Shown piece by piece: positions 13,736 to 27,100 of a stretch of 64,000 nt of DNA. The number at the start of each line of letters is the position of its first letter. The first letter of the stretch is position 1. Location of the stretch: the NCBI GenBank assembly GCA_031769625.1, contig JAUIMM010002321.1:1-64000 (forward strand), given 5' to 3'. The stretch comes from Taudactylus pleione (taxonomy: Eukaryota > Chordata > Amphibia > Anura > Myobatrachidae). Below the pieces are notes generated by a model that was not told the origin of the DNA, made no database searches, and worked only from the letters and a program-made list of their open reading frames with translations. The position numbers and the translations under genes were made by a program.

Positions 13736-14493
13736 AACACACACAAGCACCACTCAAACAACACACAAAAGCTCCACTCAAACAACACACAAAAGAACCA
13801 TTCCAAAAACCCACAAGCACCACTCAAACAACACACAAAAGCCCCACTCAAACAACACACACAAACACCACTCAAACAACACACAAAAGCACCACTCCAA
13901 AAACACACAAAAGCACCACTCCTAAATCACACAAGCACAACTCAGACAACACACAAAAGCACCACTCAAACAACACACAAAAGCACAACTCAAACAACAC
14001 ACACAAGCACCACTCAAACAACACACACAAACACCACTCAAACAACACACAAAAGCACCACTCAAACAACACACAAAAGAACCACTCAAACAACACACAA
14101 AAGCACCACTCCAAAAACACTCAAAAGCACCACTCCAAAAACACACAAGCACCACTCAAACAACACACAAAAGCTCCACTCAAACAACATACACAAACAC
14201 CACTCAAACAACACACAAAAGCACCTCTCAAACAACACACAAAAGCACCACTACAAAAACACACAAGCACCACTCAGAGAACACACAAAAGCACCACTCA
14301 AACAACACACAAAAGCACCACTCAAACAACACACACAAACACCACTCAAACAACACACAAAAGCACCACTCAAACAACACACAAAAGAACCACTCAAACA
14401 ACACACAAAAGCACCACTCCAAAAACACTCAAAAGCACCACTCCAAAAACACACAAGCACCACTCAAACAACACACAAAAGCTCCACTCAAAC
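13736..14493 (+). repeat. 758 bp tandem duplication, copy 2
   Basis: Second copy of the 12978-13735 block at constant offset 758. One visible difference is CACTCAATAGC near 13362 in copy 1 against CACTCAAAAGC near 14120 here. The short remainder to 14534 (CATACACAAACACC, CACCTCTC) joins it to the 5969 bp repeat. Confidence 0.88.
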
Positions 14494-17384
14494 AACATAC
14501 ACAAACACCACTCAAACAACACACAAAAGCACCTCTCAAACAACACACAAAAGCACCACTCCTAAAACACACAAGCACCACTCAGAGAACACACAAAAGC
14601 ACCACTCAAACAACGCACAAAAGCACCATTCCAAAAACACACAAGCACCACTCAAACAACACACAAAAGCACCACTCAAACAACACACACAAACACCACT
14701 CAAACAACACACAAAAGCACAACTCAAACAACACACACAAGCACCACTCAAAAAACACACACAAACACCACTCAAACAACACACAAAAGCACCACTCAAA
14801 CAACACACAAAAGCACCACTCAAACAACACACAAAAGAACCATTCCAAAAACACACAAGCACCACTCAAACAACACACAAAAGCACCACTCAAACAACAC
14901 ACACAAACACCACTCAAACAACACACAAAAGCATCTCTCCAAAAACACACAAAAGCACCACTCCAAAAACACACAAGCACAACTCAGACAACACACAAAA
15001 GCACCACTCAAACAACACACAAAAGCACAACTCAAACAACACACACAAGCACCACTCAAACAACACACACAAACACCACTCAAACAACACACAAAAGCAC
15101 CACTCAAACAACACACAAAAGAACCACTCAAACAACATACACAAACACCACTCAAACAACACACAAAAGCACCTCTCAAACAACACACAAAAGCACCACT
15201 CCAAAAACACACAAGCACAACTCAATCAACACACAAAAGCACCATTCCAAAAACACACAAGCACCACTCAAACAATACACAAATGCACCACTCAAACAAC
15301 GCACACAAACACCACTCAAACAGCACACAAAAGCACCACTCCAAAAACACACAAGCACCACTCAAACAACACACAAAAGCATCACTCAAACAACACACAA
15401 AAGCACCACTCCAAAAACACACAAGCACCACTCAAACAACACACAAAAGCACCACTCCTAAAACACACAAGCACCACTCAGAGAACACACAAAAGCACCA
15501 CTCAAACAACACACAAAAGCACCATTACAAAAACACACAAGCACCACTCAAAAAACACACAAAAGCACCACTCAAACAACACACACAAACATCACTCCAA
15601 AAACACACAAGCACCACTCAAACAACACACAAAAGCACCACTCAAACAACACGCAAAAGCACCACTCCAAAAACACACAAGCACCACTCAAACACACAAA
15701 AGCACCACTCAAACAACACACACAAACACCACTTAAACAACACACAAAAGCACCAATCAAACAACACACAAAAGCACCACTCCAAAAACACACAAGCACA
15801 ACTCAGACAACACACAAAAGCACCACTCAAACAACACACAAAAGTACCATTCCAAAAACACACAAGCACCACTCAAACAACACACAAAAGCACAACTCAA
15901 ACAACACATACAAACACCACTCAAACAACACACAAAAGAACCACTCAAACAACACACAAAAGCACCACTCAAAAAACACACAAAATCACCACTCCAAAAA
16001 CACACAAGCACCACTCAAACAACACACAAAAGCTCCACTCAAACAACATACACAAACACTACTCAAACAACACACAAAAGCACCACTCAAACAACACACA
16101 AAAGCACCACTCCAAAAACACCCAAGCACCACTCAAACAACACACAAAAGCACCACTCAATCAACACACAAAAGCACCATTCCAAAAACACACAAGCACC
16201 ACTCAAACAATACACAAAAGCACCACTCAAACAACGCACACAAACACCACTCAAACAACACACAAAAGCACCACTCCAAAAACACACAAGCACCACTCAA
16301 ACAACACACAAAAGCACCACTCAAACAACACAAAAAAGGACCACTCCAAAAACACACAAAAGCACCACTCCAAAAACACACAAGCACCACTCAAACAACA
16401 CACAAAAGCACCACTCCTAAAACACACAAGCACCACTCAGAGAACACACAAAAGCACCACTCAAACAACACACAAAAGCACCATTCCAAAAACACACAAG
16501 CACCACTCAAACAACACACAAAATCACCACTCAAACAACACACACAAACACCACTCAAACAACACACAAAAGCACCACTCCAAAAACAGACAAGCACCAC
16601 TCAAACAACACACAAAAGCACCACTCAAAAGCACAACTCCAAAAACACACAAGCACCACTCAAACAACACACAAAAGCACCACTAAAGCAACACACACTA
16701 GCACCACTCAAACAACACACAAATCCACCACTCAAACAGCACACAAAAGCACCACTCCAAAAACAGACAAGCACCACTCATACAACACACAAAAGCACCA
16801 CTCAGACAACACACACAAGCACCACTCAAACAACACACACAAACACCAATCAAACAACACAAAAAAGCAACACTCAAACAACACACACAAACGCCACTCC
16901 AAAAACACACAAGCACCACTCAAACAACACACAAAAGCACCACTCAAACAACACACACAAACACCACTCAAACAACACACAAAAGCACCACTCAACCAAC
17001 ACACAAAAGCACCACTCCAAAAACACACAAGCACCACTCAAACAACACACAAAAGCACAACTTAAACAACACACAAAAGCACCATTCCAAAAACACACAA
17101 GAACCACTCAAACAACACACAAAAGCTCCACTCAAACAACACACACAAACACCACTCAAACAACACCCAAAAGCACCACTCAAACAACACACAAAAGCAC
17201 CACTCAAACAACACACACAAACACCACTCAAACAACACACAAAAGCACCACTCCAAAAACACACAAGCACCACTCAAACAACACACAAAAGCACCACTCA
17301 AACAACACGCAAAAGCACCACTCCAAAAACACACAAGCACCACTCAAACACATTCAAAAGCACCACTCAAACAACACACACAAA

Positions 17385-17417
17385 CACCACTTAAACAACA
17401 CAAACAACACACAAAAG
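17385..17417 (+). repeat. 33 bp hybrid monomer at a 39 bp deletion
   Basis: The monomer reads CACCACTTAAACAACAC and then AAACAACACACAAAAG. Compared with the sister sequence near 11420-11490, a net 39 bp is missing, which is not a whole number of monomers. The breakpoint lies in short shared ACAACAC sequence. An identical hybrid at 28395-28427 shows that the event preceded the 11 kb duplication. Confidence 0.85.
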
Positions 17418-18026
17418 CACCACTCCAAAAACACACAAGCACCACTCAGACAACACACAAAAGCACCACTCAAACAACACACAAAAGCACAACTCAAACA
17501 ACACACACAAGCACCACTCAAACAACACACACAAACACCACTCAAACAACACACAAAAACACCACTCAAACAACACACAAAAGAACCACTCAAACAACAC
17601 ACAAAAGCACCACTCAAACAACACACAAGCACCACTCAAACAACACACAAAAGCACCTCTCAAACAACACACAAAAGCACCACTCCAAAAACACACAAGC
17701 ACCACTCAATCAACACACAAATGCACCATTCCAAAAACACACAAGCACCACTCAAACAATACACAAAGCACCACTCAAACAACGCACACAAACACCACTC
17801 AAACAACACACAAAAGCACCACTCCAAAAACACACAAGCACCACTCAAACAACACACACAAGCACCACTCAAATAACACACACAAACACCAATCAAACAA
17901 CACACAAAAGCACCACTCAAACAACACACACAAACGCCACTCCAAAAACACACAAGCACCACTCAAACAACACAAAAGCACCACTCAAACAACACACACA
18001 AACACCACTCAAACAACACACAAAAG

Positions 18027-18306
18027 CACCACTCAACCAACACACAAAAGCACCACTCCAAAAACACACAAGCACCACTCAAACAACACACAAAAGCACC
18101 ACTTAAACAAAACACAAAAGCACCATTCCAAAAACACACAAGAACCACTCAAAAAACACACAAAAGCACCACTCAACCAACACACAAAAGCACCACTCCA
18201 AAAACACACAAGCACCACTCAAACAACACACAAAAGCACCACTTAAACAAAACACAAAAGCACCATTCCAAAAACACACAAGAACCACTCAAAAAACACA
18301 CAAAAG
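18027..18306 (+). repeat. Local 140 bp tandem duplication (two copies)
   Basis: The units CACTCAACC, D, A, CACTTAAACAAAAC, CATTCC-D and AACCACTCAAAAAAC (24+22+24+24+22+24 = 140 bp) occur at 18027-18166 and again at 18167-18306. The same pair is found at 29037-29316 in the second 11 kb copy, so it arose before that duplication. Confidence 0.92.
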
Positions 18307-21300
18307 CTCCACTCAATCAACACACACAAACACCACTCAAACAACACACAAAAGCACCACTCAAACAACACACAAAAGCACCACTCAAACAACACACACA
18401 AGCACCACTCAAACAACACACAAAAGCTCCACTCAAACAACACACAAAAGAACCATTCCAAAAACCCACAAGCACCACTCAAACAACACACAAAAGCACC
18501 ACTCAAACAACACACACAAACACCACTCAAACAACACACAAAAGCACCACTCCAAAAACACACAAAAGCACCACTCCTAAATCACACAAGCACAACTCGG
18601 ACAACACACAAAAGCACCACTCAAACAACACACAAAAGCACAACTCAAACAACACACACAAGCACCACTCAAACAACACACACAAACACCACTCAAACAA
18701 CACACAAAAGCACCACTCAAACAACACACAAAAGAACCACTCAAACAACACACAAAAGCACCACTCCAAAAACACTCAAAAGCACCACTCCAAAAACACA
18801 CAAGCACCACTCAAACAACACACAAAAGCTCCACTCAAACAACATACACAAACACCACTCAAACAACACACAAAAGCACCTCTCAAACAACACACAAAAG
18901 CAACACTACAAAAACACACAAGCACCACTCAATCAACACACAAAAGCACCATTCCAAAAACACACAAGCACCACTCAAACAACACACAAAAGCACCACTC
19001 AAACAACGCACACAAACACCACTCAAACAACACACAAAAGCACCACTCCAAAAACACACATGCACCACTCAAACAACACACACAAGCACCACTCAAACAA
19101 CACACACAAACACCAATCAAACAACACACAAAAGCACCACTCAAACAACACACACAAACGCCACTCCAAAAACACACAAGCACCACTCAAACAACACACA
19201 AAAGCACCAGTCAAACAACACACACAAACACCACTCAAACAACACACAAAAGCACCACTCAACCAACACACAAAAGCACCACTCCAAAAACACACAAGCA
19301 CCACTCAAACAACACACAAAAGCACCACTTAAACAACACACAAAAGCACCATTCCAAAAACACACAAGAACCACTCAAACAACACACAAAAGCTCCACTC
19401 AAACAACACACACAAACACCACTCAAACAACACACAAAAGCACCACTCAAACAACACACAAAAGCACCACTCAAACAACACACACAAGCACCACTCAAAC
19501 AACACACAATAGCACCACTCAAACAACACACAAAAGAACCATTCCAAAAACACACAAGCACCACTCAAACAACACACAAAAGCACCACTCAAACAACACA
19601 CACAAACACCACTCAAACAACACACAAAAGCACCACTCCAAAAACACACTAGCACCACTCAAACAACACACAAAAGCACCACTCAAACAACACGCAAAAC
19701 TACCACTCCAAAAACACACAAGCACCACTCAAACACACAAAAGCACCACTCAAACAACACACACAAACACCACTTAAACAACACACAAATGCACCACTCA
19801 AACACCACACCAAACCACCACTCCAAAAACACACAAGCACCACTCAGACAACACACAAAAGCACCACTCAAACAACACACAAAAGCACAACTCAAACAAC
19901 ACACACAAGCACCACTTAAACAACACACACAAACACCACTCAAACAACACACAAAAGCACCACTCAAACAACACACAAAAGAACCACTCAAACAACACAC
20001 AAAAGCACCACTCCAAAAACACACAAAAGCACCACTCCAAAAACACACAAGCACCACTCAAACAACACACAAAAGCTCCACTCAAACAACATACACAAAC
20101 ACCACTCAAACAACACACAAAAGCACCACTCCAAAAACACACAAGTACCACTCAAACAATACACAAAAGCACCACTCAAATAAAGCACACAAACACCACT
20201 CAAACAACACACAAAAGCACCACTCCAAAAACACACAAGCACAACTCAAACAACACACAAAAGCACCACTCCAACAACACACAAAAGCACCACGCCAAAA
20301 ACACACAAGCACCACTCAAACAACACACAAAAGCACCACTCCTAAAACACACAAGCACCACTCAGAGAACACACAAAAGCACCACTCAAACAACACACAC
20401 AAACACCACTCAAACAACACACAAAAGCACCACTCCAAAAACAGACAAGCACCACTCAAACAACACACAAAAGCACCACTCAAACAACACACAAAAGCAC
20501 CACTCCAAAAACACACAAGCACCACTCAATCAACACACAAATGCACCATTCCAAAAACACACAAGCACCACTCAAACAATACACAAAGCACCACTCAAAC
20601 AACGCACACAAACACCACTCAAACAACACACAAAAGCACCACTCCAAAAACACACAAGCACCACTCAAACAACACACACAAGCACCACTCAAACAACACA
20701 CACAAACACCAATCAAACAACACACAAAAGCACCACTCAAACAACACACACAAACGCCACTCCAAAAACACACAAGCACCACTCAAACAACACAAAAGCA
20801 CCACTCAAACAACACACACAAACACCACTCAAACAACACACAAAAGCACCACTCAACCAACACACAAAAGCACCACTCCAAAAACACACAAGCACCACTC
20901 AAACAACACACAAAAGCACCACTTAAACAAAACACAAAAGCACCATTCCAAAAACACACAAGAACCACTCAAAAAACACACAAAAGCTCCACTCAAACAA
21001 CACACACAAACACCACTCAAACAACACACAAAAGCACCACTCAAACAACACACAAAAGCACCACTCAAACAACACACACAAGCACCACTCAAACAACACA
21101 CAAAAGCTCCACTCAAACAACACACAAAAGAACCATTCCAAAAACCCACAAGCACCACTCAAACAACACACAAAAGCACCACTCAAACAACACACACAAA
21201 CACCACTCAAACAACACACAAAAGCACCACTCCAGAAACACACAAAAGCACCACTCCTAAATCACACAAGCACAACTCAGACAACACACAAAAGCACCAC

Positions 21301-22640
21301 TCAAACAACACACAAAAGCACAACTCAAACAACACACACAAGCACCACTCAAACAACACACACAAACACCACTCAAACAACACACAAAAGCACCACTCAA
21401 ACAACACACAAAAGAACCACTCAAACAACACACAAAAGCACCACTCCAAAAACACTCAAAAGCACCACTCCAAAAACACACAAGCACCACTCAAACAACA
21501 CACAAAAGCTCCACTCAAACAACATACACAAACACCACTCAAACAACACACAAAAGCACCTCTCAAACAACACACAAAAGCACCACTACAAAAACACACA
21601 AGCACCACTCAATCAACACACAAAAGCACCATTCCAAAAACACACAAGCACCACTCAAACAACACACAAAAGCACCACTCAAACAACGCACACAAACACC
21701 ACTCAAACAACACACAAAAGCACCACTCCAAAAACACACAAGCACCACTCAAACAACACACACAAGCACCACTCAAACAACACACACAAACACCAATCAA
21801 ACAACACACAAAAGCACCACTCAAACAACACACACAAACACCACTCAAACAACACACAAAAGCACCACTCCAGAAACACACAAAAGCACCACTCCTAAAT
21901 CACACAAGCACAACTCAGACAACACACAAAAGCACCACTCAAACAACACACAAAAGCACAACTCAAACAACACACACAAGCACCACTCAAACAACACACA
22001 CAAACACCACTCAAACAACACACAAAAGCACCACTCAAACAACACACAAAAGAACCACTCAAACAACACACAAAAGCACCACTCCAAAAACACTCAAAAG
22101 CACCACTCCAAAAACACACAAGCACCACTCAAACAACACACAAAAGCTCCACTCAAACAACATACACAAACACCACTCAAACAACACACAAAAGCACCTC
22201 TCAAACAACACACAAAAGCACCACTACAAAAACACACAAGCACCACTCAATCAACACACAAAAGCACCATTCCAAAAACACACAAGCACCACTCAAACAA
22301 CACACAAAAGCACCACTCAAACAACGCACACAAACACCACTCAAACAACACACAAAAGCACCACTCAACCAACACACAAAAGCACCACTCCAAAAACACA
22401 CAAGCACCACTCAAACAACACACAAAAGCACCACTCAAACAACACACACAAACGCCACTCCAAAAACACACAAGCACCACTCAAACAACACACAAAAGCA
22501 CCAGTCAAACAACACACACAAACACCACTCAAACAACACACAAAAGCACCACTCAACCAACACACAAAAGCACCACTCCAAAAACACACAAGCACCACTC
22601 AAACAACACACACAAACACCACTCAAACAACACACAAAAG
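18167..22640 (+). repeat. 4474 bp block, partly repeated at 22641-24964
   Basis: The variant order from 18167 to about 20490 recurs from 22641 to about 24964 at offset 4474. It includes CCTAAATC, CACTCAAAAGC, CACTAGC, CAAAACTACC, AAACACCACACC and CAAATAAAGC. After 20490/24964 the copies diverge: at 20.5 kb the path switches to the block also seen at 11.77 kb. The arrangement is repeated 11010 bp downstream. Confidence 0.83.
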
Positions 22641-24126
22641 CACCACTCAACCAACACACAAAAGCACCACTCCAAAAACACACAAGCACCACTCAAACAA
22701 CACACAAAAGCACCACTTAAACAAAACACAAAAGCACCATTCCAAAAACACACAAGAACCACTCAAAAAACACACAAAAGCTCCACTCAAACAACACACA
22801 CAAACACCACTCAAACAACACACAAAAGCACCACTCAAACAACACACAAAAGCACCACTCAAACAACACACACAAGCACCACTCAAACAACACACAAAAG
22901 CTCCACTCAAACAACACACAAAAGAACCATTCCAAAAACCCACAAGCACCACTCAAACAACACACAAAAGCACCACTCAAACAACACACACAAACACCAC
23001 TCAAACAACACACAAAAGCACCACTCCAGAAACACACAAAAGCACCACTCCTAAATCACACAAGCACAACTCAGACAACACACAAAAGCACCACTCAAAC
23101 AACACACAAAAGCACAACTCAAACAACACACACAAGCACCACTCAAACAACACACACAAACACCACTCAAACAACACACAAAAGCACCACTCAAACAACA
23201 CACAAAAGAACCACTCAAACAACACACAAAAGCACCACTCCAAAAACACTCAAAAGCACCACTCCAAAAACACACAAGCACCACTCAAACAACACACAAA
23301 AGCTCCACTCAAACAACATACACAAACACCACTCAAACAACACACAAAAGCACCTCTCAAACAACACACAAAAGCACCACTACAAAAACACACAAGCACC
23401 ACTCAATCAACACACAAAAGCACCATTCCAAAAACACACAAGCACCACTCAAACAACACACAAAAGCACCACTCAAACAACGCACACAAACACCACTCAA
23501 ACAACACACAAAAGCACCACTCCAAAAACACACAAGCACCACTCAAACAACACACACAAGCACCACTCAAACAACACACACAAACACCAATCAAACAACA
23601 CACAAAAGCACCACTCAAACAACACACACAAACGCCACTCCAAAAACACACAAGCACCACTCAAACAACACACAAAAGCACCAGTCAAACAACACACACA
23701 AACACCACTCAAACAACACACAAAAGCACCACTCAACCAACACACAAAAGCACCACTCCAAAAACACACAAGCACCACTCAAACAACACACAAAAGCACC
23801 ACTTAAACAACACACAAAAGCACCATTCCAAAAACACACAAGAACCACTCAAACAACACACAAAAGCTCCACTCAAACAACACACACAAACACCACTCAA
23901 ACAACACACAAAAGCACCACTCAAACAAGACACAAAAGCACCACTCAAACAACACACACAAGCACCACTCAAACAACACACAATAGCACCACTCAAACAA
24001 CACACAAAAGAACCATTCCAAAAACACACAAGCACCACTCAAACAACACACAAAAGCACCACTCAAACAACACACACAAACACCACTCAAACAACACACA
24101 AAAGCACCACTCCAAAAACACACTAG
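19789..24126 (+). other. Long stop-free frame in the array (1445 codons), not considered a gene
   Basis: The frame opens with an ATG made by a single AAATGCACC variant and ends at a CACTAGC variant. Its translation contains only His, Ser, Asn, Thr, Gln, Lys, Ala, Pro and Leu repeats. It passes from HHSNNTQK to APLKQHTK to STTQTTHK and back every time a 22 bp monomer occurs. No signal peptide, domain, intron signal, promoter or codon-position bias is visible, and all three + frames are about equally open. The length is explained by the scarcity of T and G. Confidence refers to the open frame being present, not to coding. Confidence 0.6.
21156..22366 (+). repeat. 638 bp tandem duplication inside the 11 kb block
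   Basis: About 21156-21793 and 21794-22366 share the series CACTCCAGAAAC, CCTAAATC, CACAACTCAGAC, CACTCAAAAGC, CTCCACTC, CACCTCTC and CACTCAATC at offset 638; the second copy is a little shorter. The CCAGAAAC marker lies at about 21232 and 21870, and again near 23026 through a 1794 bp offset (20.84-21.8 kb to 22.64-23.6 kb). Confidence 0.8.
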
Positions 24127-27100
24127 CACCACTCAAACAACACACAAAAGCACCACTCAAACAACACGCAAAACTACCACTCCAAAAACACACAAGCACC
24201 ACTCAAACACACAAAAGCACCACTCAAACAACACACACAAACACCACTTAAACAACACACAAATGCACCACTCAAACACCACACCAAACCACCACTCCAA
24301 AAACACACAAGCACCACTCAGACAACACACAAAAGCACCACTCAAACAACACACAAAAGCACAACTCAAACAACACACACAAGCACCACTTAAACAACAC
24401 ACACAAACACCACTCAAACAACACACAAAAGCACCACTCAAACAACACACAAAAGAACCACTCAAACAACACACAAAAGCACCACTCCAAAAACACACAA
24501 AAGCACCACTCCAAAAACACACAAGCACCACTCAAACAACACACAAAAGCTCCACTCAAACAACATACACAAACACCACTCAAACAACACACAAAAGCAC
24601 CACTCCAAAAACACACAAGTACCACTCAAACAATACACAAAAGCACCACTCAAATAAAGCACACAAACACCACTCAAACAACACACAAAAGCACCACTCC
24701 AAAAACACACAAGCACAACTCAAACAACACACAAAAGCACCACTCCAACAACACACAAAAGCACCAGACCAAAAACACACAAGCACCACTCAAACAACAC
24801 ACAAAAGCACCACTCCTAAAACACACAAGCACCACTCAGAGAACACACAAAAGCACCACTCAAACAACACACACAAACACCACTCAAACAACACACAAAA
24901 GCACCACTCCAAAAACAGACAAGCACCACTCAAACAACACACAAAAGCACCACTCAAACAACACACACAAGCACCACTCAAACAACACACACAAACACCA
25001 CTCAAACAACACACAAAAGCACCACTGAAACAACACACACAAACACCACTCAAACAACACACAAAAGCACCACTCAAACAACACACAAAAGCACCACTCC
25101 AAAAACACACAAAAGCACCACTCCAAAAACACACAAGCACCACTCAAACAACACACAAAAGCACCACTCAAACAACACACACAAACACCACTCAAACAAC
25201 ACACAAAAGCACAACTCAAACAACACACAAAAGCACCACTCAAACAACACACAAAAGCACCACTACAAAAACACACAAGCACCACTCAAACAACACACAA
25301 AAGCACAACTCAAACAACACACACAAACACCACTCAAACAACACACAAAAGCACCACTCCAAAAATACACAAAAGCACCACTCCAAAAACACACAAGCAC
25401 CACTCAAACAACACACAAAAGCTACACTCAAACAACACACACAAACACCACTCAAACAACACACAAAAGCACCACTCAAACAACACACAAAAGCACCACT
25501 CCAAAAACACACAAGCACAACTCAAACAACACACAAATGCACCACACAAACAACACACAAAAGCACCATTCCAATAACACACTTGCACCACTCAACAACA
25601 CACAAAAGCACCACTCAAACAACACACACAAACACCTCTCAAACAACACACAAAAGCACCACTCCAAAAACACACAAGCACCACTCAAACAACACACAAA
25701 AGCACCACTCAAACAACACACAAGCACCACTCAAACAACACACAAAAGCACCACTCAAACAACACACACAAACAACACTCAAACAACACACAAAAGCACC
25801 AATCAAACAACACACAAAAGCACCACTCCAAAAACACACAAGCAGCACTCAAACAACACACAAAAGCACCACTCAAACAACACACAAAATCACCATTACA
25901 AAAACACACAAGCACCAGTCAAACAACACACAAAAGCTCCACTCAAACAACACACAATAACACCACTCAAACAACACACAAAAGCACCACTCCAAAAACA
26001 CACAAGCACCACTCAGAGAACACACAAAAGTTCCATTCCAAAAACACACAAGCACCACTCAAACAACACACAAAATTTCCATTCCAAAAACACACAAGCA
26101 CCACTCAAACAACACAAAAAAATACCATTCCAAAAACACACAAGCACCACTCAAACAACACACAAAAGCACCACTCAAACAACACACACAAACACCACTC
26201 AAACAACACACAAAAGCACAACTCAAACAACACACACAAACACCACTCAAACAACACACAAAAGCACCACTCCAAAAACACACAAGCACCACTCAAACAA
26301 CACACAAAAGCACCACTCAAACAACACACACAAACACCACTTAAACAACACACAAAAGCACCACTCAAACAACACACACAAACACCACTCAAACAACACA
26401 CAAAAGCACCACTCAACCAACACACAAAAGCACCACTCCAAAAACACACAAGCACCACTCAAACAACACACAAAAGCACCACTTAAACAAAACACAAAAG
26501 CACCATTCCAAAAACACACAAGAACCACTCAAAAAACACACAAAAGCTCCACTCAAACAACACACACAAACACCACTCAAACAACACACAAAAGCACCAC
26601 TCAAACAACACACAAAAGCACCACTCAAACAACACACACAAGCACCACTCAAACAACACACAAAAGCTCCACTCAAACAACACACAAAAGAACCATTCCA
26701 AAAACCCACAAGCACCACTCAAACAACACACAAAAGCACCAATCAAACAACACACAAAAGCACCACTCCAAAAACACACAAGCACAACTCAGACAACACA
26801 CAAAAGCACCACTCAAACAACACACAAAAGTACCATTCCAAAAACACACAAGCACCACTCAAACAACACACAAAAGCACAACTCAAACAACACATACAAA
26901 CACCACTCAAACAACACACAAAAGAACCACTCAAACAACACACAAAAGCACCACTCAAAAAACACACAAAATCACCACTCCAAAAACACACAAGCACCAC
27001 TCAAACAACACACAAAAGCTCCACTCAAACAACATACACAAACACTACTCAAACAACACACAAAAGCACCACTCAAACAACACACAAAAGCACCACTCCA

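Larger units (their letters stand above)
8566..14534 (+). repeat. 5969 bp duplicated segment, copy 1
   Basis: From 8566 onwards the monomer order is repeated from 14535 at offset 5969. The repeat is interrupted by several small indels: a 24 bp loss near 16610, a 24 bp gain near 17050 and a 39 bp loss near 17400. Homology continues to about 18.9 kb in the second copy. That copy has only one 657 bp block and lacks the second 758 bp block, so those two expansions may be specific to copy 1. Confidence 0.8.
15751..26736 (+). repeat. About 11 kb tandem segmental duplication, copy 1 (10986 bp)
   Basis: Starts at a CACCAATC monomer (15751), and the same monomer begins copy 2 at 26737. Order and private variants agree throughout. 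Comparing translations and bases by eye I found very few differences: a missing 24-mer near 16610, A at 18903 against C at 29913, and T at 21587 against C at 32597. Nested inside are 140, 638, 1794 and 4474 bp duplications. The block contains only satellite monomers. Either a recent unequal exchange or an assembly duplication could explain it. Confidence 0.9.

Noticed and set aside
19789..24126. A giant His/Asn/Thr-rich repeat protein gene (1445 codons), with relatives at 30799-35136, 25537-27696, 43209-45290 and 59111-61135
   Set aside because: The frame changes at each 22 bp monomer, so no repeat peptide is preserved. All three + frames are similarly open, starts and stops are chance single-base variants, and nothing like a promoter, splice site, signal peptide or domain is visible.
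25537..25600. Possible unique insertion at CAATAACACACTTGCACC with a short CACTCAACAACAC unit
   Set aside because: It is still a monomer variant with a few substitutions and a small deletion. It recurs unchanged near 36600, 41515 and 44530 through block duplication and contains no foreign sequence.
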